Assembly (NCBI GenBank): GCA_045586385.1
Contig: JAZNAE010000011.1
Location: 62,001-126,000, forward strand
DNA from: Suilimivivens sp045586385
GTDB taxonomy: Bacteria; Bacillota; Clostridia; Lachnospirales; Lachnospiraceae
DNA: 64,000 bases
Direction: 5' to 3'
Position numbers and translations under genes: made by a program. This document shows positions 24,901 through 34,155 of the stretch, piece by piece (the stretch's first letter is position 1; each line of letters begins with the position of its first letter). The notes beneath the pieces are model-generated. The model made no database searches. It worked only from the letters and a program-made list of their open reading frames with translations, and was not told where the DNA came from.

Positions 24901-26728
24901 GCAGAAAGGATTCGGATTAATTGCATATGTAAAGCAAAAAAAAATTCCGGTGCCTGCCGCGGCGGTGATTCTTGCCTTCGGAATGGTTTGTGCCCTTCCC
25001 CGGATGATTGCCCTTCCGGGAGAGAAGCTTGCATTCACCAACAGCATCTGGTCCTTTGTAGTGTTTCTTGCACTTACATGGTTCTTCCGTAAAATTCTGG
25101 AAAAAGGTTTTTGTGGAAAAAAGAGCGACTGGGTTTATCCGGGCATTTTGGGATTTGCGTTCTCTTTTTGTATGGTGGCAGGAACAGACTTAGAGCTGTA
25201 TGAAAGTGTTTCCTTTCAAAGCCCCGGTATGTGGATTGCCATGATGGTTGGTGGTATCGCAGTTACCGTTATGACACGGTACGGCTTTGACAGATTGTCG
25301 GACCTTAAAAGGAAAAGAGCAAGCAAAAGCATGGAGAAGGCATCCATGCAGCTTCGCAGTTTTCTGCTTCGCGCGGGCATTATATTTATTTGTTATATCC
25401 CGGTGTTTTTAGCGGTTTATCCCGGTTTTTTTGTTTATGACGCGCAGGATGAATATATGCAGGTAGTAACCCGTAACTTTACTACCCATCATCCAATGGT
25501 GCATGTACTGCTTCTTGGCGGGATGATACAGCTGTTTTATAAGATAACCGGCGACTATAATGTGGGGATTGCCTGTTATACACTGCTTCAGATGATTATG
25601 CTTTCCGGCATTTTCAGTTTTTGTGTTGAAAAATTGAAAGAAAGAGGGCTAAAAAGAGGCGGTCAGATTCTGTTGACCTTATATTTCGGATTATGTCCTG
25701 TAATAGTCATGTTTTCCTTATGCTCTGCAAAGGACGGATTATTTACGGGAATGCTACTGGTCATGGTGCTTCTTTTACAAGAATTGTTTCGTTGTCCGCA
25801 GGCGTTTTTTGAAAAAAAGGGTTTTATGATATTGTTTGTGATGGCATCTCTCGGAATGATGCTGCTTCGTCATAACGGATTATATGCGTTTTTGGTTTTC
25901 ATACCTGTGGCTGTCTTCTTTTTAAAAAATCAAAGAAAAAAAGTGACATGCATCTTTCTTGTGACGGTGGTGCTGTATTTTGTAATAAGTCGGGGCATTA
26001 CATTATTCTTTCATGCCGACGATTCAGAAAATCAGGAAATGCTGACTGTGCCGATCATGCAGATGGTAAGGGTATATCATACGGATGAGAATCTTTCCGA
26101 GGCAGAAAAAGAAGTTTTACAACGTTATTTGCCGCAGGAAGCAATTGCGAGATATAATCCAAAAGTATCTGATGGCGTAAAGATAGCCTTTGACAATCAA
26201 GCTTTTATGGCAGATAAAGCAAGTTTCTTAAAACTTTGGATGAAATGGGGAGCTGAACATCCCTTTACCTATATGAATGCATGGTTTATGACGTCATACG
26301 GATTCTGGTATCCCGATACGGTGATTGATGTCTATCGGGGAAATCAGGTATTTACTTATACCTATGAGGACAGTTCTTATTTTGGCTATGAAGTAGAGCA
26401 GCCTGGAAGCAGGGAAAGCAAGATCCCATGGCTCGATGAGTTGTACCGCAAGATGTCACTTACGGTTTTCCAGCAAAAGGTTCCTGCACTTTCCATACTT
26501 TTTTCTCCGGGGGCCTTGTTCTGGATGATGCTGTTCTTGATGGGATTTTTGTTCTATGCGAAAGAAATAAAAAGGGCTGTACCGTTTTTACTTCCTTTTT
26601 TGGTTTGGCTGACGGTAATATTAGGGCCTACTTATTTGGTAAGATATGTGGTGTTTTTGTGGTTTGTAGTCCCACTGCTTATTTGGGAAGTGATTTTTAT
26701 GAAATTTGATAATTCAGGACAACTGTGA
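24890..26728 (+). CDS. DUF6020-like multi-membrane protein, possible GT-C transferase
   Basis: 612-aa membrane protein with about 12 helices. The middle segments (PGFFVYDAQDEYMQVV, HHPMVHVLLLGGMIQLFY, AKDGLFTGMLL, LRHNGLYAF) match a Firmicutes membrane family I recall as DUF6020. The acidic YDAQDE followed by an HHP motif resembles the first-loop active site of GT-C enzymes. It is translated with the preceding GtrB-like gene (11-base overlap), the usual pairing of a lipid-linked sugar synthase and its transferase. ATG 24890 is favoured over an upstream in-frame start inside the previous gene. Confidence 0.75.
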   Translation: MKDKQKGFGLIAYVKQKKIPVPAAAVILAFGMVCALPRMIALPGEKLAFTNSIWSFVVFLALTWFFRKILEKGFCGKKSDWVYPGILGFAFSFCMVAGTDLELYESVSFQSPGMWIAMMVGGIAVTVMTRYGFDRLSDLKRKRASKSMEKASMQLRSFLLRAGIIFICYIPVFLAVYPGFFVYDAQDEYMQVVTRNFTTHHPMVHVLLLGGMIQLFYKITGDYNVGIACYTLLQMIMLSGIFSFCVEKLKERGLKRGGQILLTLYFGLCPVIVMFSLCSAKDGLFTGMLLVMVLLLQELFRCPQAFFEKKGFMILFVMASLGMMLLRHNGLYAFLVFIPVAVFFLKNQRKKVTCIFLVTVVLYFVISRGITLFFHADDSENQEMLTVPIMQMVRVYHTDENLSEAEKEVLQRYLPQEAIARYNPKVSDGVKIAFDNQAFMADKASFLKLWMKWGAEHPFTYMNAWFMTSYGFWYPDTVIDVYRGNQVFTYTYEDSSYFGYEVEQPGSRESKIPWLDELYRKMSLTVFQQKVPALSILFSPGALFWMMLFLMGFLFYAKEIKRAVPFLLPFLVWLTVILGPTYLVRYVVFLWFVVPLLIWEVIFMKFDNSGQL

Positions 26729-26770
26729 TATACTTACGCAGATTGGCAAGAGATAAATGAGGAGTTATAA

Positions 26771-29260
26771 GTGAAGAAGATTATCTATCAAAGTAAAGCA
26801 ATTCAAATAGTGATTATAATCGTGGCAGCGTGTATACTTGCTTCCATGTGGCCTCTTCGTATCTGGCAGGAGCAGGTGACTTCTTCCGTGCCTTGTCAGA
26901 CAGGTACCCTTACGGAGATGATTACGGAAGATGCGACGGTTTTACAGACCATTGTCGCCCAGTATGACCATCTGGATACCATCGATTTATATTTGGGCGA
27001 GGAGTGCGTAGGTGAGAGCTTTTACCTCCGTATTTTAGATGAACAGTGGCAGCCGGTATGCGAGGAAGAGACCCGGATCGACAGCGTAAATCTGCCCGGA
27101 TATCAGGAGATTCTGATTGATATTGATATGGAAGTGGGAAAGATGTATTACATTATCCTGCAGGGGAAGCAGTCAGCTGTTTATGCCGGATGTGAGTTTG
27201 TTCCCCTTACGGACATGCCCCATTTAGGAGTTTTGTATTACTGTGATACACCTATAGACGGAATGAGCCTTGCGGCAGACTATAATTACAGTGTGCCTTT
27301 AAGAAAAGGCAAGGTGCTTTTACTTGGAGGCATTACTGTACTTGTTGCAGCACTTTTGTTTTTGGCTGTGAAAATGGTTTACAAGAAAAAAGAAGATAAA
27401 CTGGTAACCGCGGAAAGTGTTTTTAAAAAGGTGGCAAACCCTATTGTGGGGGTATTTACGGCAGTGGCTTTAGCGTCGGTACTTATGGGTGTATGGGGGA
27501 AATACGTGCTGGACAATTCTGTATTTTTGGTAAGCACTTTATTGCTTTCGGGAATCCTCTTTTATGCCGTTAACCATAACAGAGACGGGCAGGCCCCCTT
27601 GATAACATGGGAATATATCAAGGCCCATGCGGCGGATTTGATACAGTCCGTGGCAATCGCAGGTGCAATCGCAGCCTGTTGCGAATATATGAACGGTTTG
27701 TACGATATTCACCATTATGTGGCAGAGCGTAAGGAAATGCTGTGGTTTTCTCTTGCGGTAATTGCTATGTTTAAGTGGAAAGAAATTGTAAATATCTACA
27801 ACGGAATCTATCTTGTGGCGGCAGGAATATGCGGCTATCAATATTACAAGACCCATTTGACGCCGGAGATGGACGAACTTGAAGTACAAGTTTTAAAATA
27901 TACTGTTTGGGTAGCAGTTCTGCTTGGACTTATTGTAATCAGAACAATTATCGGACTATTTAAGAAGAAGTTGGTAAGACCGGCGTATGTTTACACCGGC
28001 ATCCTGGCACTGTTTTTCGCCCTGCTGATCATTTTTAGGAATGGCAGATATTGGGGTATTATCCTGGTAGTGGCATTCACACTATTTTACTTAAATTACG
28101 GTATGTGGGAGCACAAGGCAAGATTCCTTTCAAACGTGGCAAGAGGTGTGGTGATTCATTTCTTATATTCCACGGGCTATTGTCTGCTTCACAGACAGTA
28201 CACCAGTTACCGGAATACCCGTTATACCCATATATTCCACACGGTAACCATCACAGCGACTTACCTGACAATGGTAGAGTGCGTGGCGATGGTACTACTT
28301 CTTGGCAAACTTGCAAAGAGCCGGAAATTAAAGGATTACTGGAAAGAACTGCTTTTCTTCGGTGTAGTATCTTCTTATATGATATTCACCATGGCAAGGA
28401 CAGCATTCCTTGCAGTGGGTGTATCGGCACTGTTTGCCCTGATTTTTATGACTGTGGGGAAAGGAAAAGAGAAACTCGGTTATTTGGCCCGTAATATCGG
28501 TGTTATGGTTTTGGCAGTGCTGGTATGTGTGCCTGTCACATTTACCATGCAGAGAAATATTCCGGCACTTGTCAGTGAGCCTCATCTTCATGAGATAGAA
28601 TACAATATGTATTGTCCGGAAGATATCATGAGAGGACGAAGGGTAGATTCCGTAAACTATATCCGTGTGGGTCGTTTTATTGATGTATTCGCGGAAAAGA
28701 TTTTCAGCATTCCCGAAGGAACCTTTGATATATATGGGGAAATAGCAGCCTATGAGAGGGAACATGGTACAGACGATGAAGCAAAAGTGACGTTCCCGGG
28801 TGTAAAAGATGCATCGAAGCTTGTTGCAAGTGCAGATTATATTCCGGAAGAAGCCGGAGAAGAGGAAGATGACTATACCAATGGAAGAACGGATATTTTC
28901 AAGTCCTATATAGAACAATCAAACTGGACCGGTCATGATAAGATGGGCGCAACTCTTGAAAACGGAGAAATTGCGGTACACGCGCACAACATTTACCTGC
29001 AGCTTATCTATGATCACGGCATTGTTACCGGTATTGTATTTATTTTGCTCGGCGTCGTGACATTTGTGAAGGCTTGTCTGTATTATCGGAAAAAAAAGGA
29101 TACCATAACTTATGCGGCACTTCCCGCAGTGATTGTGGTTGCTGTAGCTTCTGCCGGTATGGTGGAATGGATTTTCCATGTAAGTAATACTTGTGGATTA
29201 CTTCTTATGTTAATGATTACACCGTTTGTATTTAAAAATGAAGGTTTGAAAGATGAGTGA
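26771..29260 (+). CDS. O-antigen polymerase/ligase-like membrane protein (Wzy/WaaL family)
   Basis: 829-aa membrane protein. An N-terminal helix and an outer domain of about 150 residues precede roughly 11 helices. The HAHN motif (residues 737-740, HAHNIYLQLIYDHG) is the signature of the O-antigen ligase/polymerase family, in the large outer loop before the last helices. It should polymerise or transfer lipid-linked oligosaccharide outside the membrane. It starts with GTG at 26771, GGAG upstream, and overlaps the next gene by 8 bases. The 160-residue N-terminal extension is unusual for Wzy and could bind the acceptor. Polymerase and ligase roles cannot be told apart by sequence. Confidence 0.83.
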   Translation: MKKIIYQSKAIQIVIIIVAACILASMWPLRIWQEQVTSSVPCQTGTLTEMITEDATVLQTIVAQYDHLDTIDLYLGEECVGESFYLRILDEQWQPVCEEETRIDSVNLPGYQEILIDIDMEVGKMYYIILQGKQSAVYAGCEFVPLTDMPHLGVLYYCDTPIDGMSLAADYNYSVPLRKGKVLLLGGITVLVAALLFLAVKMVYKKKEDKLVTAESVFKKVANPIVGVFTAVALASVLMGVWGKYVLDNSVFLVSTLLLSGILFYAVNHNRDGQAPLITWEYIKAHAADLIQSVAIAGAIAACCEYMNGLYDIHHYVAERKEMLWFSLAVIAMFKWKEIVNIYNGIYLVAAGICGYQYYKTHLTPEMDELEVQVLKYTVWVAVLLGLIVIRTIIGLFKKKLVRPAYVYTGILALFFALLIIFRNGRYWGIILVVAFTLFYLNYGMWEHKARFLSNVARGVVIHFLYSTGYCLLHRQYTSYRNTRYTHIFHTVTITATYLTMVECVAMVLLLGKLAKSRKLKDYWKELLFFGVVSSYMIFTMARTAFLAVGVSALFALIFMTVGKGKEKLGYLARNIGVMVLAVLVCVPVTFTMQRNIPALVSEPHLHEIEYNMYCPEDIMRGRRVDSVNYIRVGRFIDVFAEKIFSIPEGTFDIYGEIAAYEREHGTDDEAKVTFPGVKDASKLVASADYIPEEAGEEEDDYTNGRTDIFKSYIEQSNWTGHDKMGATLENGEIAVHAHNIYLQLIYDHGIVTGIVFILLGVVTFVKACLYYRKKKDTITYAALPAVIVVAVASAGMVEWIFHVSNTCGLLLMLMITPFVFKNEGLKDE

Positions 29261-31145
29261 AGAGAGTAAAAAAATCAGAAAACCGTTTAATGTAAAATTG
29301 CTGTACCGGAGAACCTGCCTGATTATTTATGACATTATCAGTGTCATCGGGGCAAGTTATCTGGCTCTTTTGATGCGTTATAATTTTGAAATGGGAGAAA
29401 TTCCCAAACACTTTATTGATCCAATCAATAAGGTGCTACTGATTAATATCATCCTTACATTATTGGTTTTATATTTGTTTAAAATGTATCACAGCCTGTG
29501 GGCCTTTGCCGGAGAAACAGAGCTGCAGAATCTGGTGGCATCCAGTGTGGTGTCCTCCGTTCTTTACAGCGTATGTATCCAGTTTTTCAAGACGGCCGGT
29601 GAGCAGGCAGTGCCCGGAAGCTATTACTTCCTCTATGTATTCCTGTTAATCAGTTTTATTTTTGTAAGCCGTTTTTCTTACCGCTTCTTCAGAAGCCTTA
29701 AGCATAAGCAGCAAAATAAAAACAACGGTATTTCCGTTATGGTAATCGGTGCGGGAGAAGCAGCCAATGCAATTATCAAAGAAATTGTAAACAGTAATTT
29801 TTCCACTATGGTCATCCGTTGTATTATCGATGATGACCAGGGAAAATGGGGAAGATTCATTCAGGGAATCAAGGTAGTAGGCGGCAGAGATAAGATTATC
29901 GAATGTGCCGATATTTTCGGTATCGATGAGATTATTGTTGCCATGCCCTCCATCTCCAGGGCGCAGTTATCGGAAATTCTTGATATCTGTAAGGAAACCA
30001 ACTGTAAGCTCCGTTCCCTTCCGGGTATGTACCAGTTGGTAAACGGAGAAGTCAGTGTCAGTAAGCTTCGTGATGTAGAAGTAGAAGATTTGCTCGGAAG
30101 AGATCCTATCGAGGTAGACCTTGACTCCATTTTGGGATATGTGAAGGATAAAAGAGTAATGGTAACCGGTGGCGGCGGTTCCATCGGAAGCGAGCTTTGC
30201 AGACAGATTGCAAGTCATAAGCCATCCCAGCTTATTTTGGTGGATATTTATGAAAACAGTGCCTATGATGTCCAACAGGAGCTACTAGGTAAATATCCCG
30301 ATTTGAATTTGGTAGTACTGATTGCATCGGTCCGCAACACCAACCGTGTAAACTGGATTTTTGAAGAATATAAGCCCGAGATTGTTTATCATGCGGCAGC
30401 GCATAAACATGTGCCGCTGATGGAGACGAGCCCTAACGAGGCGATTAAAAATAATGTATTCGGAACATGGAAGACTGCTTATGCGGCGGCCATGAGCGGC
30501 ACCAAACGGTTTGTCATGATTTCCACAGACAAGGCGGTAAATCCTACCAATATCATGGGAGCCAGCAAACGGATCTGTGAAATGATTATCCAGACCTTTA
30601 ACAAACATTATGATACAGAGTTTGTGGCGGTACGTTTCGGTAACGTACTTGGAAGTAACGGCAGTGTCATTCCGTTATTTAAAAAGCAGATACTGGCAGG
30701 CGGACCGGTGACGGTGACCCACCCCGATATCATAAGATACTTTATGACGATTCCCGAAGCCGTATCCTTAGTACTTCAGGCAGGTGCTTACGCAAAAGGC
30801 GGAGAAATTTTCGTACTGGATATGGGAAAACCGGTAAAAATCCTTGATTTGGCAAAGAATCTGATAAGGCTTTCGGGCTTCCGCGTGGATGAAGATATTA
30901 AGATTGAGTTTACAGGGCTTCGTCCCGGGGAAAAACTATTTGAAGAGCTTCTTATGGCAGAGGAAGGCATGAAAGAAACTGCCAATAAACTGATTCATAT
31001 CGGTAAGCCCATTGAGCTTAATGAGATGAAGTTCTTTGCACAGTTAAAAGAACTGAAGGAAGCGTCCAAAAATGAGAGCACGGATATCCGGGAAATGATT
31101 AAAGAAATTGTTCCTACCTACAATTATAAAAAGACGGAAAATTAA
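29253..31145 (+). CDS. UDP-GlcNAc 4,6-dehydratase, PglF/WbpM/CapD type
   Basis: 630-aa membrane-anchored enzyme. Four N-terminal helices (to about residue 140) are followed by a first Rossmann fold (VIGAGEAANA) and a catalytic Rossmann domain starting with GGGGSIGSE (306-314). The MISTDKAVNPTNIMGASKR segment is characteristic of PglF/FlaA1-type 4,6-dehydratases that turn UDP-GlcNAc into the 4-keto-6-deoxy sugar. The next gene is a PglE-like aminotransferase and then a PglC-like transferase, so the three make and load a bacillosamine-type first sugar. Confidence 0.93.
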   Translation: MSEESKKIRKPFNVKLLYRRTCLIIYDIISVIGASYLALLMRYNFEMGEIPKHFIDPINKVLLINIILTLLVLYLFKMYHSLWAFAGETELQNLVASSVVSSVLYSVCIQFFKTAGEQAVPGSYYFLYVFLLISFIFVSRFSYRFFRSLKHKQQNKNNGISVMVIGAGEAANAIIKEIVNSNFSTMVIRCIIDDDQGKWGRFIQGIKVVGGRDKIIECADIFGIDEIIVAMPSISRAQLSEILDICKETNCKLRSLPGMYQLVNGEVSVSKLRDVEVEDLLGRDPIEVDLDSILGYVKDKRVMVTGGGGSIGSELCRQIASHKPSQLILVDIYENSAYDVQQELLGKYPDLNLVVLIASVRNTNRVNWIFEEYKPEIVYHAAAHKHVPLMETSPNEAIKNNVFGTWKTAYAAAMSGTKRFVMISTDKAVNPTNIMGASKRICEMIIQTFNKHYDTEFVAVRFGNVLGSNGSVIPLFKKQILAGGPVTVTHPDIIRYFMTIPEAVSLVLQAGAYAKGGEIFVLDMGKPVKILDLAKNLIRLSGFRVDEDIKIEFTGLRPGEKLFEELLMAEEGMKETANKLIHIGKPIELNEMKFFAQLKELKEASKNESTDIREMIKEIVPTYNYKKTEN

Positions 31146-31162
31146 GGAAGGAAGTGTATAAA

Positions 31163-32320
31163 ATGGATAAAAAGAGAATCTATTTATCCTGCCCCACTAT
31201 GCATGGGGATGAGCAGAGATTTGTACAGGAAGCCTTTGACACTAACTGGGTAGCACCACTTGGCCCTAATGTAAATGCGCTTGAAAAAGAGATGGCGGCA
31301 TACACCGGTGCGGGATACGCCTCGGCATTAAGTGCAGGTACGGCAGCCATTCATCTGGCACTTAAACTGCTTGATATCGGAGAGGGGGATGTGGTATTTG
31401 TATCAAGTCTTACCTTCAGCGCTACCTGTAATCCGATTGTCTATGAAAAGGCAACACCTGTATTTATTGATTCTGAAGAAGATACATGGAATATGTCCCC
31501 CATAGCTTTGAAAAAAGCATTTGAGAAATATCCGAACCCCAAGGCGGTTGTTCTTGTGCATCTTTACGGTACCCCTGCGAAGCTGGACCAGATTATGGGA
31601 ATTTGCCGGGAGCATAATGTGCCGCTTATTGAAGATGCGGCGGAGTCCCTAAGCAGTACTTATAAGGGGAAGCATACAGGCACATTTGGAAAGATGGGAA
31701 TCTATTCCTTTAACGGAAATAAGATTATTACTTCTTCCGGCGGCGGCATGCTTGTTTCCGATGACGGGGAGCTTACGAAGAAAGCAACTTTCTTAGCCAC
31801 CCAGGCAAGAGACGCTGCCAGACATTATCAGCATTCCAATATCGGATATAATTACCGCATGAGTAATATTACTGCCGGAATCGGAAGAGGGCAGTTGCTT
31901 CATTTGGAAGAGCATAAGGCTCTTAAGAAAAAGATCTATGAGCAGTATCAAGAGGCATTTGCAGATATAGAAGCGCTTACCATGAATCCCTTAAATCCTG
32001 ACGGGGATGCCAATTGCTGGCTTTCCTGTGTAACCATAAAAGAGGGATGTAAGGTGACACCTAATCAGGTCATGGATGCGCTGGAAGCGGAAAATATCGA
32101 GTCCAGACCCATCTGGAAGCCCATGCACTTACAGCCTGTTTTTGCAGAGTGCGATTTTGTGACGGAAAAAGTCTTTAAGAGTGATATGCCGGCGGGAAGT
32201 GAACCGGAAAGTGTATCGGAAGATATCTTTAACAGAGGACTTTGCCTCCCCAGTGACATTAAAAATACAAAAGAAGATATGCAGCTTATTATTGATATTA
32301 TCAGAAAGCTGTTTCAATAA
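31163..32320 (+). CDS. PglE-like UDP-4-keto sugar aminotransferase (DegT/DnrJ family)
   Basis: 385-aa PLP aminotransferase that adds a 4-amino group to the UDP-4-keto-6-deoxy sugar from the preceding dehydratase. The PLP lysine is K187 in YSFNGNKIITSSGGG. Segments such as NWVAPLGPNV, THLYG-like VHLYG, and ESRPIWKPMHLQPVF match Campylobacter PglE as remembered. ATG 31163 follows GGAAGGAAG by 8 bases; a GTG three codons upstream is less likely. No PglD-type acetyltransferase is adjacent; the GNAT at 23364 could supply that step. Confidence 0.92.
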   Translation: MDKKRIYLSCPTMHGDEQRFVQEAFDTNWVAPLGPNVNALEKEMAAYTGAGYASALSAGTAAIHLALKLLDIGEGDVVFVSSLTFSATCNPIVYEKATPVFIDSEEDTWNMSPIALKKAFEKYPNPKAVVLVHLYGTPAKLDQIMGICREHNVPLIEDAAESLSSTYKGKHTGTFGKMGIYSFNGNKIITSSGGGMLVSDDGELTKKATFLATQARDAARHYQHSNIGYNYRMSNITAGIGRGQLLHLEEHKALKKKIYEQYQEAFADIEALTMNPLNPDGDANCWLSCVTIKEGCKVTPNQVMDALEAENIESRPIWKPMHLQPVFAECDFVTEKVFKSDMPAGSEPESVSEDIFNRGLCLPSDIKNTKEDMQLIIDIIRKLFQ

Positions 32321-32347
32321 AAGTATGGGAAAGGAGTAATGGTAATT

Positions 32348-32971
32348 ATGTACCCCAAATATGTAAAGCGGCTTTTAGATATCCTTTTATCAGCCACCGC
32401 ACTTTTACTCCTTAGTCCTGTGTTATTGGTGGTGGCAGTTCTGGTAAGAGTAAAGCTTGGTTCTCCGGTCATCTTTTGTCAGCAAAGACCGGGATACCAC
32501 GAGAAGATATTTAAACTCTGTAAGTTCCGTACCATGACGGAAGAAAAGGACGAGAGAGGAAATCTCCTTCCTGATGCGCAAAGGCTGACATCCTTTGGTA
32601 AATTCCTTAGAAAAACCAGTTTGGATGAACTGCCGGAGCTTTGGAATGTTTTAAAAGGAGATATGTCGCTGATTGGTCCCAGACCGCTACTGGTAGGATA
32701 TCTGCCGTACTATACGAAAAGAGAGCAGCTGCGCCATACAGTACGTCCGGGTTTGACCGGCCTTGCCCAAATAAGCGGCAGAAATTTTCTTTCATGGGAT
32801 AACCGTCTTGAAAAAGACGTAGAGTATGTAGAAAACCTTACTTTTTTTATGGATGTTAAGATTTTATTGAAAACGGTTGCCGTGGTATTTATGAAAGAAG
32901 ATGTTGCGGTAGATACTAATGTGGTGGAATGCTTTCTTTGGGAAGAGAGAGAGGCAAGAGAAGATGACTGA
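32348..32971 (+). CDS. PglC-like phosphoglycosyltransferase (initiating enzyme, module 1)
   Basis: 207-aa monotopic phosphoglycosyltransferase. It transfers a phospho-sugar from a UDP sugar to undecaprenyl phosphate, the first membrane step. It has one N-terminal hydrophobic hairpin (residues 10-33) and the catalytic core KFRTM, LDELPELWNVLKGDMS, GPRPLL and RPGLTG. Its short length and MY..YVKRLLDI start resemble Campylobacter PglC, which loads diacetylbacillosamine. ATG 32348 is 11 bases from AAGGAG; ATG 32339 is too close. It overlaps the decarboxylase gene by 8 bases. Confidence 0.92.
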   Translation: MYPKYVKRLLDILLSATALLLLSPVLLVVAVLVRVKLGSPVIFCQQRPGYHEKIFKLCKFRTMTEEKDERGNLLPDAQRLTSFGKFLRKTSLDELPELWNVLKGDMSLIGPRPLLVGYLPYYTKREQLRHTVRPGLTGLAQISGRNFLSWDNRLEKDVEYVENLTFFMDVKILLKTVAVVFMKEDVAVDTNVVECFLWEEREAREDD

Positions 32972-34142
32972 GAAAGAATTGGTAACCCCCTGCTATATTA
33001 TTCATAAAGAAATATTGCAGGAAGGAATCGGATTGTTAAAGACGGCTCTTTCTGCAAACTGGAAGAATGCCTGCGTTGGTTATTCTTTTAAGACAAACTC
33101 CCTACCCTGGATAGTGGAGGAAATGAAAAAAGAAGGCTTCTATGCAGAAGTGGTTTCAGAGGATGAATATGACCTTGCATTAAAGCATGGTTTTACTGAT
33201 ATTATTTACAATGGTCCGGTAAAAGGAAAGCGGACTTTTCTTCATGCAATCAGTCATGGTGCCATTATTAATCTGGATTCCCGGCGCGAAATTGACTGGC
33301 TAAAGGAGAGCGGACGCACAGACATGACAGTAGGTGTCCGCGTGAATTTTAATTTGGAGGAGATTTGTCCCGGAGAGACTTCTGCCGGAGAAGAAGGAAG
33401 CCGTTTCGGGTTTTCTTATGAAACAGGTGAGTTTGCGGAGGTGTTAAAGAGACTGGATGAAATGGGGATCAAAATTTCCGGTCTGCATCTGCATGTGGGC
33501 TCTAAAACAAGAAGCGTTAATATCTATCGTGGACTTGCAAAGATGGCATGCAGGTTAAAGAAGGAATATGACTTATCCCTTTCTTATCTGGATATTGGCG
33601 GCGGTTATTTTGGTGGTATGGACAATAAACCCAAGTTTCCGGATTATGTTGTGGCAATTAAAGAAGAACTTTCCGATTGCTTTTTGCCGGAAGAGACCAT
33701 GCTTATCATGGAGCCGGGCACGTCATTAATTACACCGCCTGTTGAATATTTGACTACAGTGGTGGATACAAAACAGACTTATGCAAATTATCTGGCCGTT
33801 ACTGACGGAAGCAGAATTGATATCGATCCCCAGTATGGGAAGAAGAATTATTTCCACAGATTTATATATCAGGAAGACGGGGAAGAAAGAGAGACCATGG
33901 AAAAGCAGGTTATTTGCGGATTTACCTGCATGGAAAATGACAGATTGTTTGTGACAAAGGAGACACCTAAGTTAAAGGTGGGAGATAAAATCTCCTATCA
34001 AAAGGTAGGTGGCTATACCATGTGCCTGACACCTCTCTTTATCCGTTATTTCCCCAATGTATATGTGGAGGAGAACGGAGCATACCGATTGGTAAGAAAA
34101 GCGTGGTCGGCAGAGGAGTACAGCCAAAACAGCATATATTAA
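32964..34142 (+). CDS. PLP group IV decarboxylase (LysA-like)
   Basis: 392-aa enzyme of the alanine racemase-fold decarboxylase family (diaminopimelate, ornithine, arginine and carboxynorspermidine decarboxylases). The PLP lysine is K43 in GYSFKTNSL; the phosphate-binding glycines are in LDIGGGYFGG; the active-site cysteine region is CGFTCMENDRLF. The usual DapDC substrate loop is not clearly recognisable, so the amino acid substrate is uncertain. Embedded between pglC-like and ATP-grasp genes with overlaps, it more likely supplies an amine or D-amino acid for glycan decoration than lysine for protein synthesis. A true LysA role is the alternative. Confidence 0.8.
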   Translation: MTEKELVTPCYIIHKEILQEGIGLLKTALSANWKNACVGYSFKTNSLPWIVEEMKKEGFYAEVVSEDEYDLALKHGFTDIIYNGPVKGKRTFLHAISHGAIINLDSRREIDWLKESGRTDMTVGVRVNFNLEEICPGETSAGEEGSRFGFSYETGEFAEVLKRLDEMGIKISGLHLHVGSKTRSVNIYRGLAKMACRLKKEYDLSLSYLDIGGGYFGGMDNKPKFPDYVVAIKEELSDCFLPEETMLIMEPGTSLITPPVEYLTTVVDTKQTYANYLAVTDGSRIDIDPQYGKKNYFHRFIYQEDGEERETMEKQVICGFTCMENDRLFVTKETPKLKVGDKISYQKVGGYTMCLTPLFIRYFPNVYVEENGAYRLVRKAWSAEEYSQNSIY

Positions 34143-34155
34143 GAAAGGCAATGAC

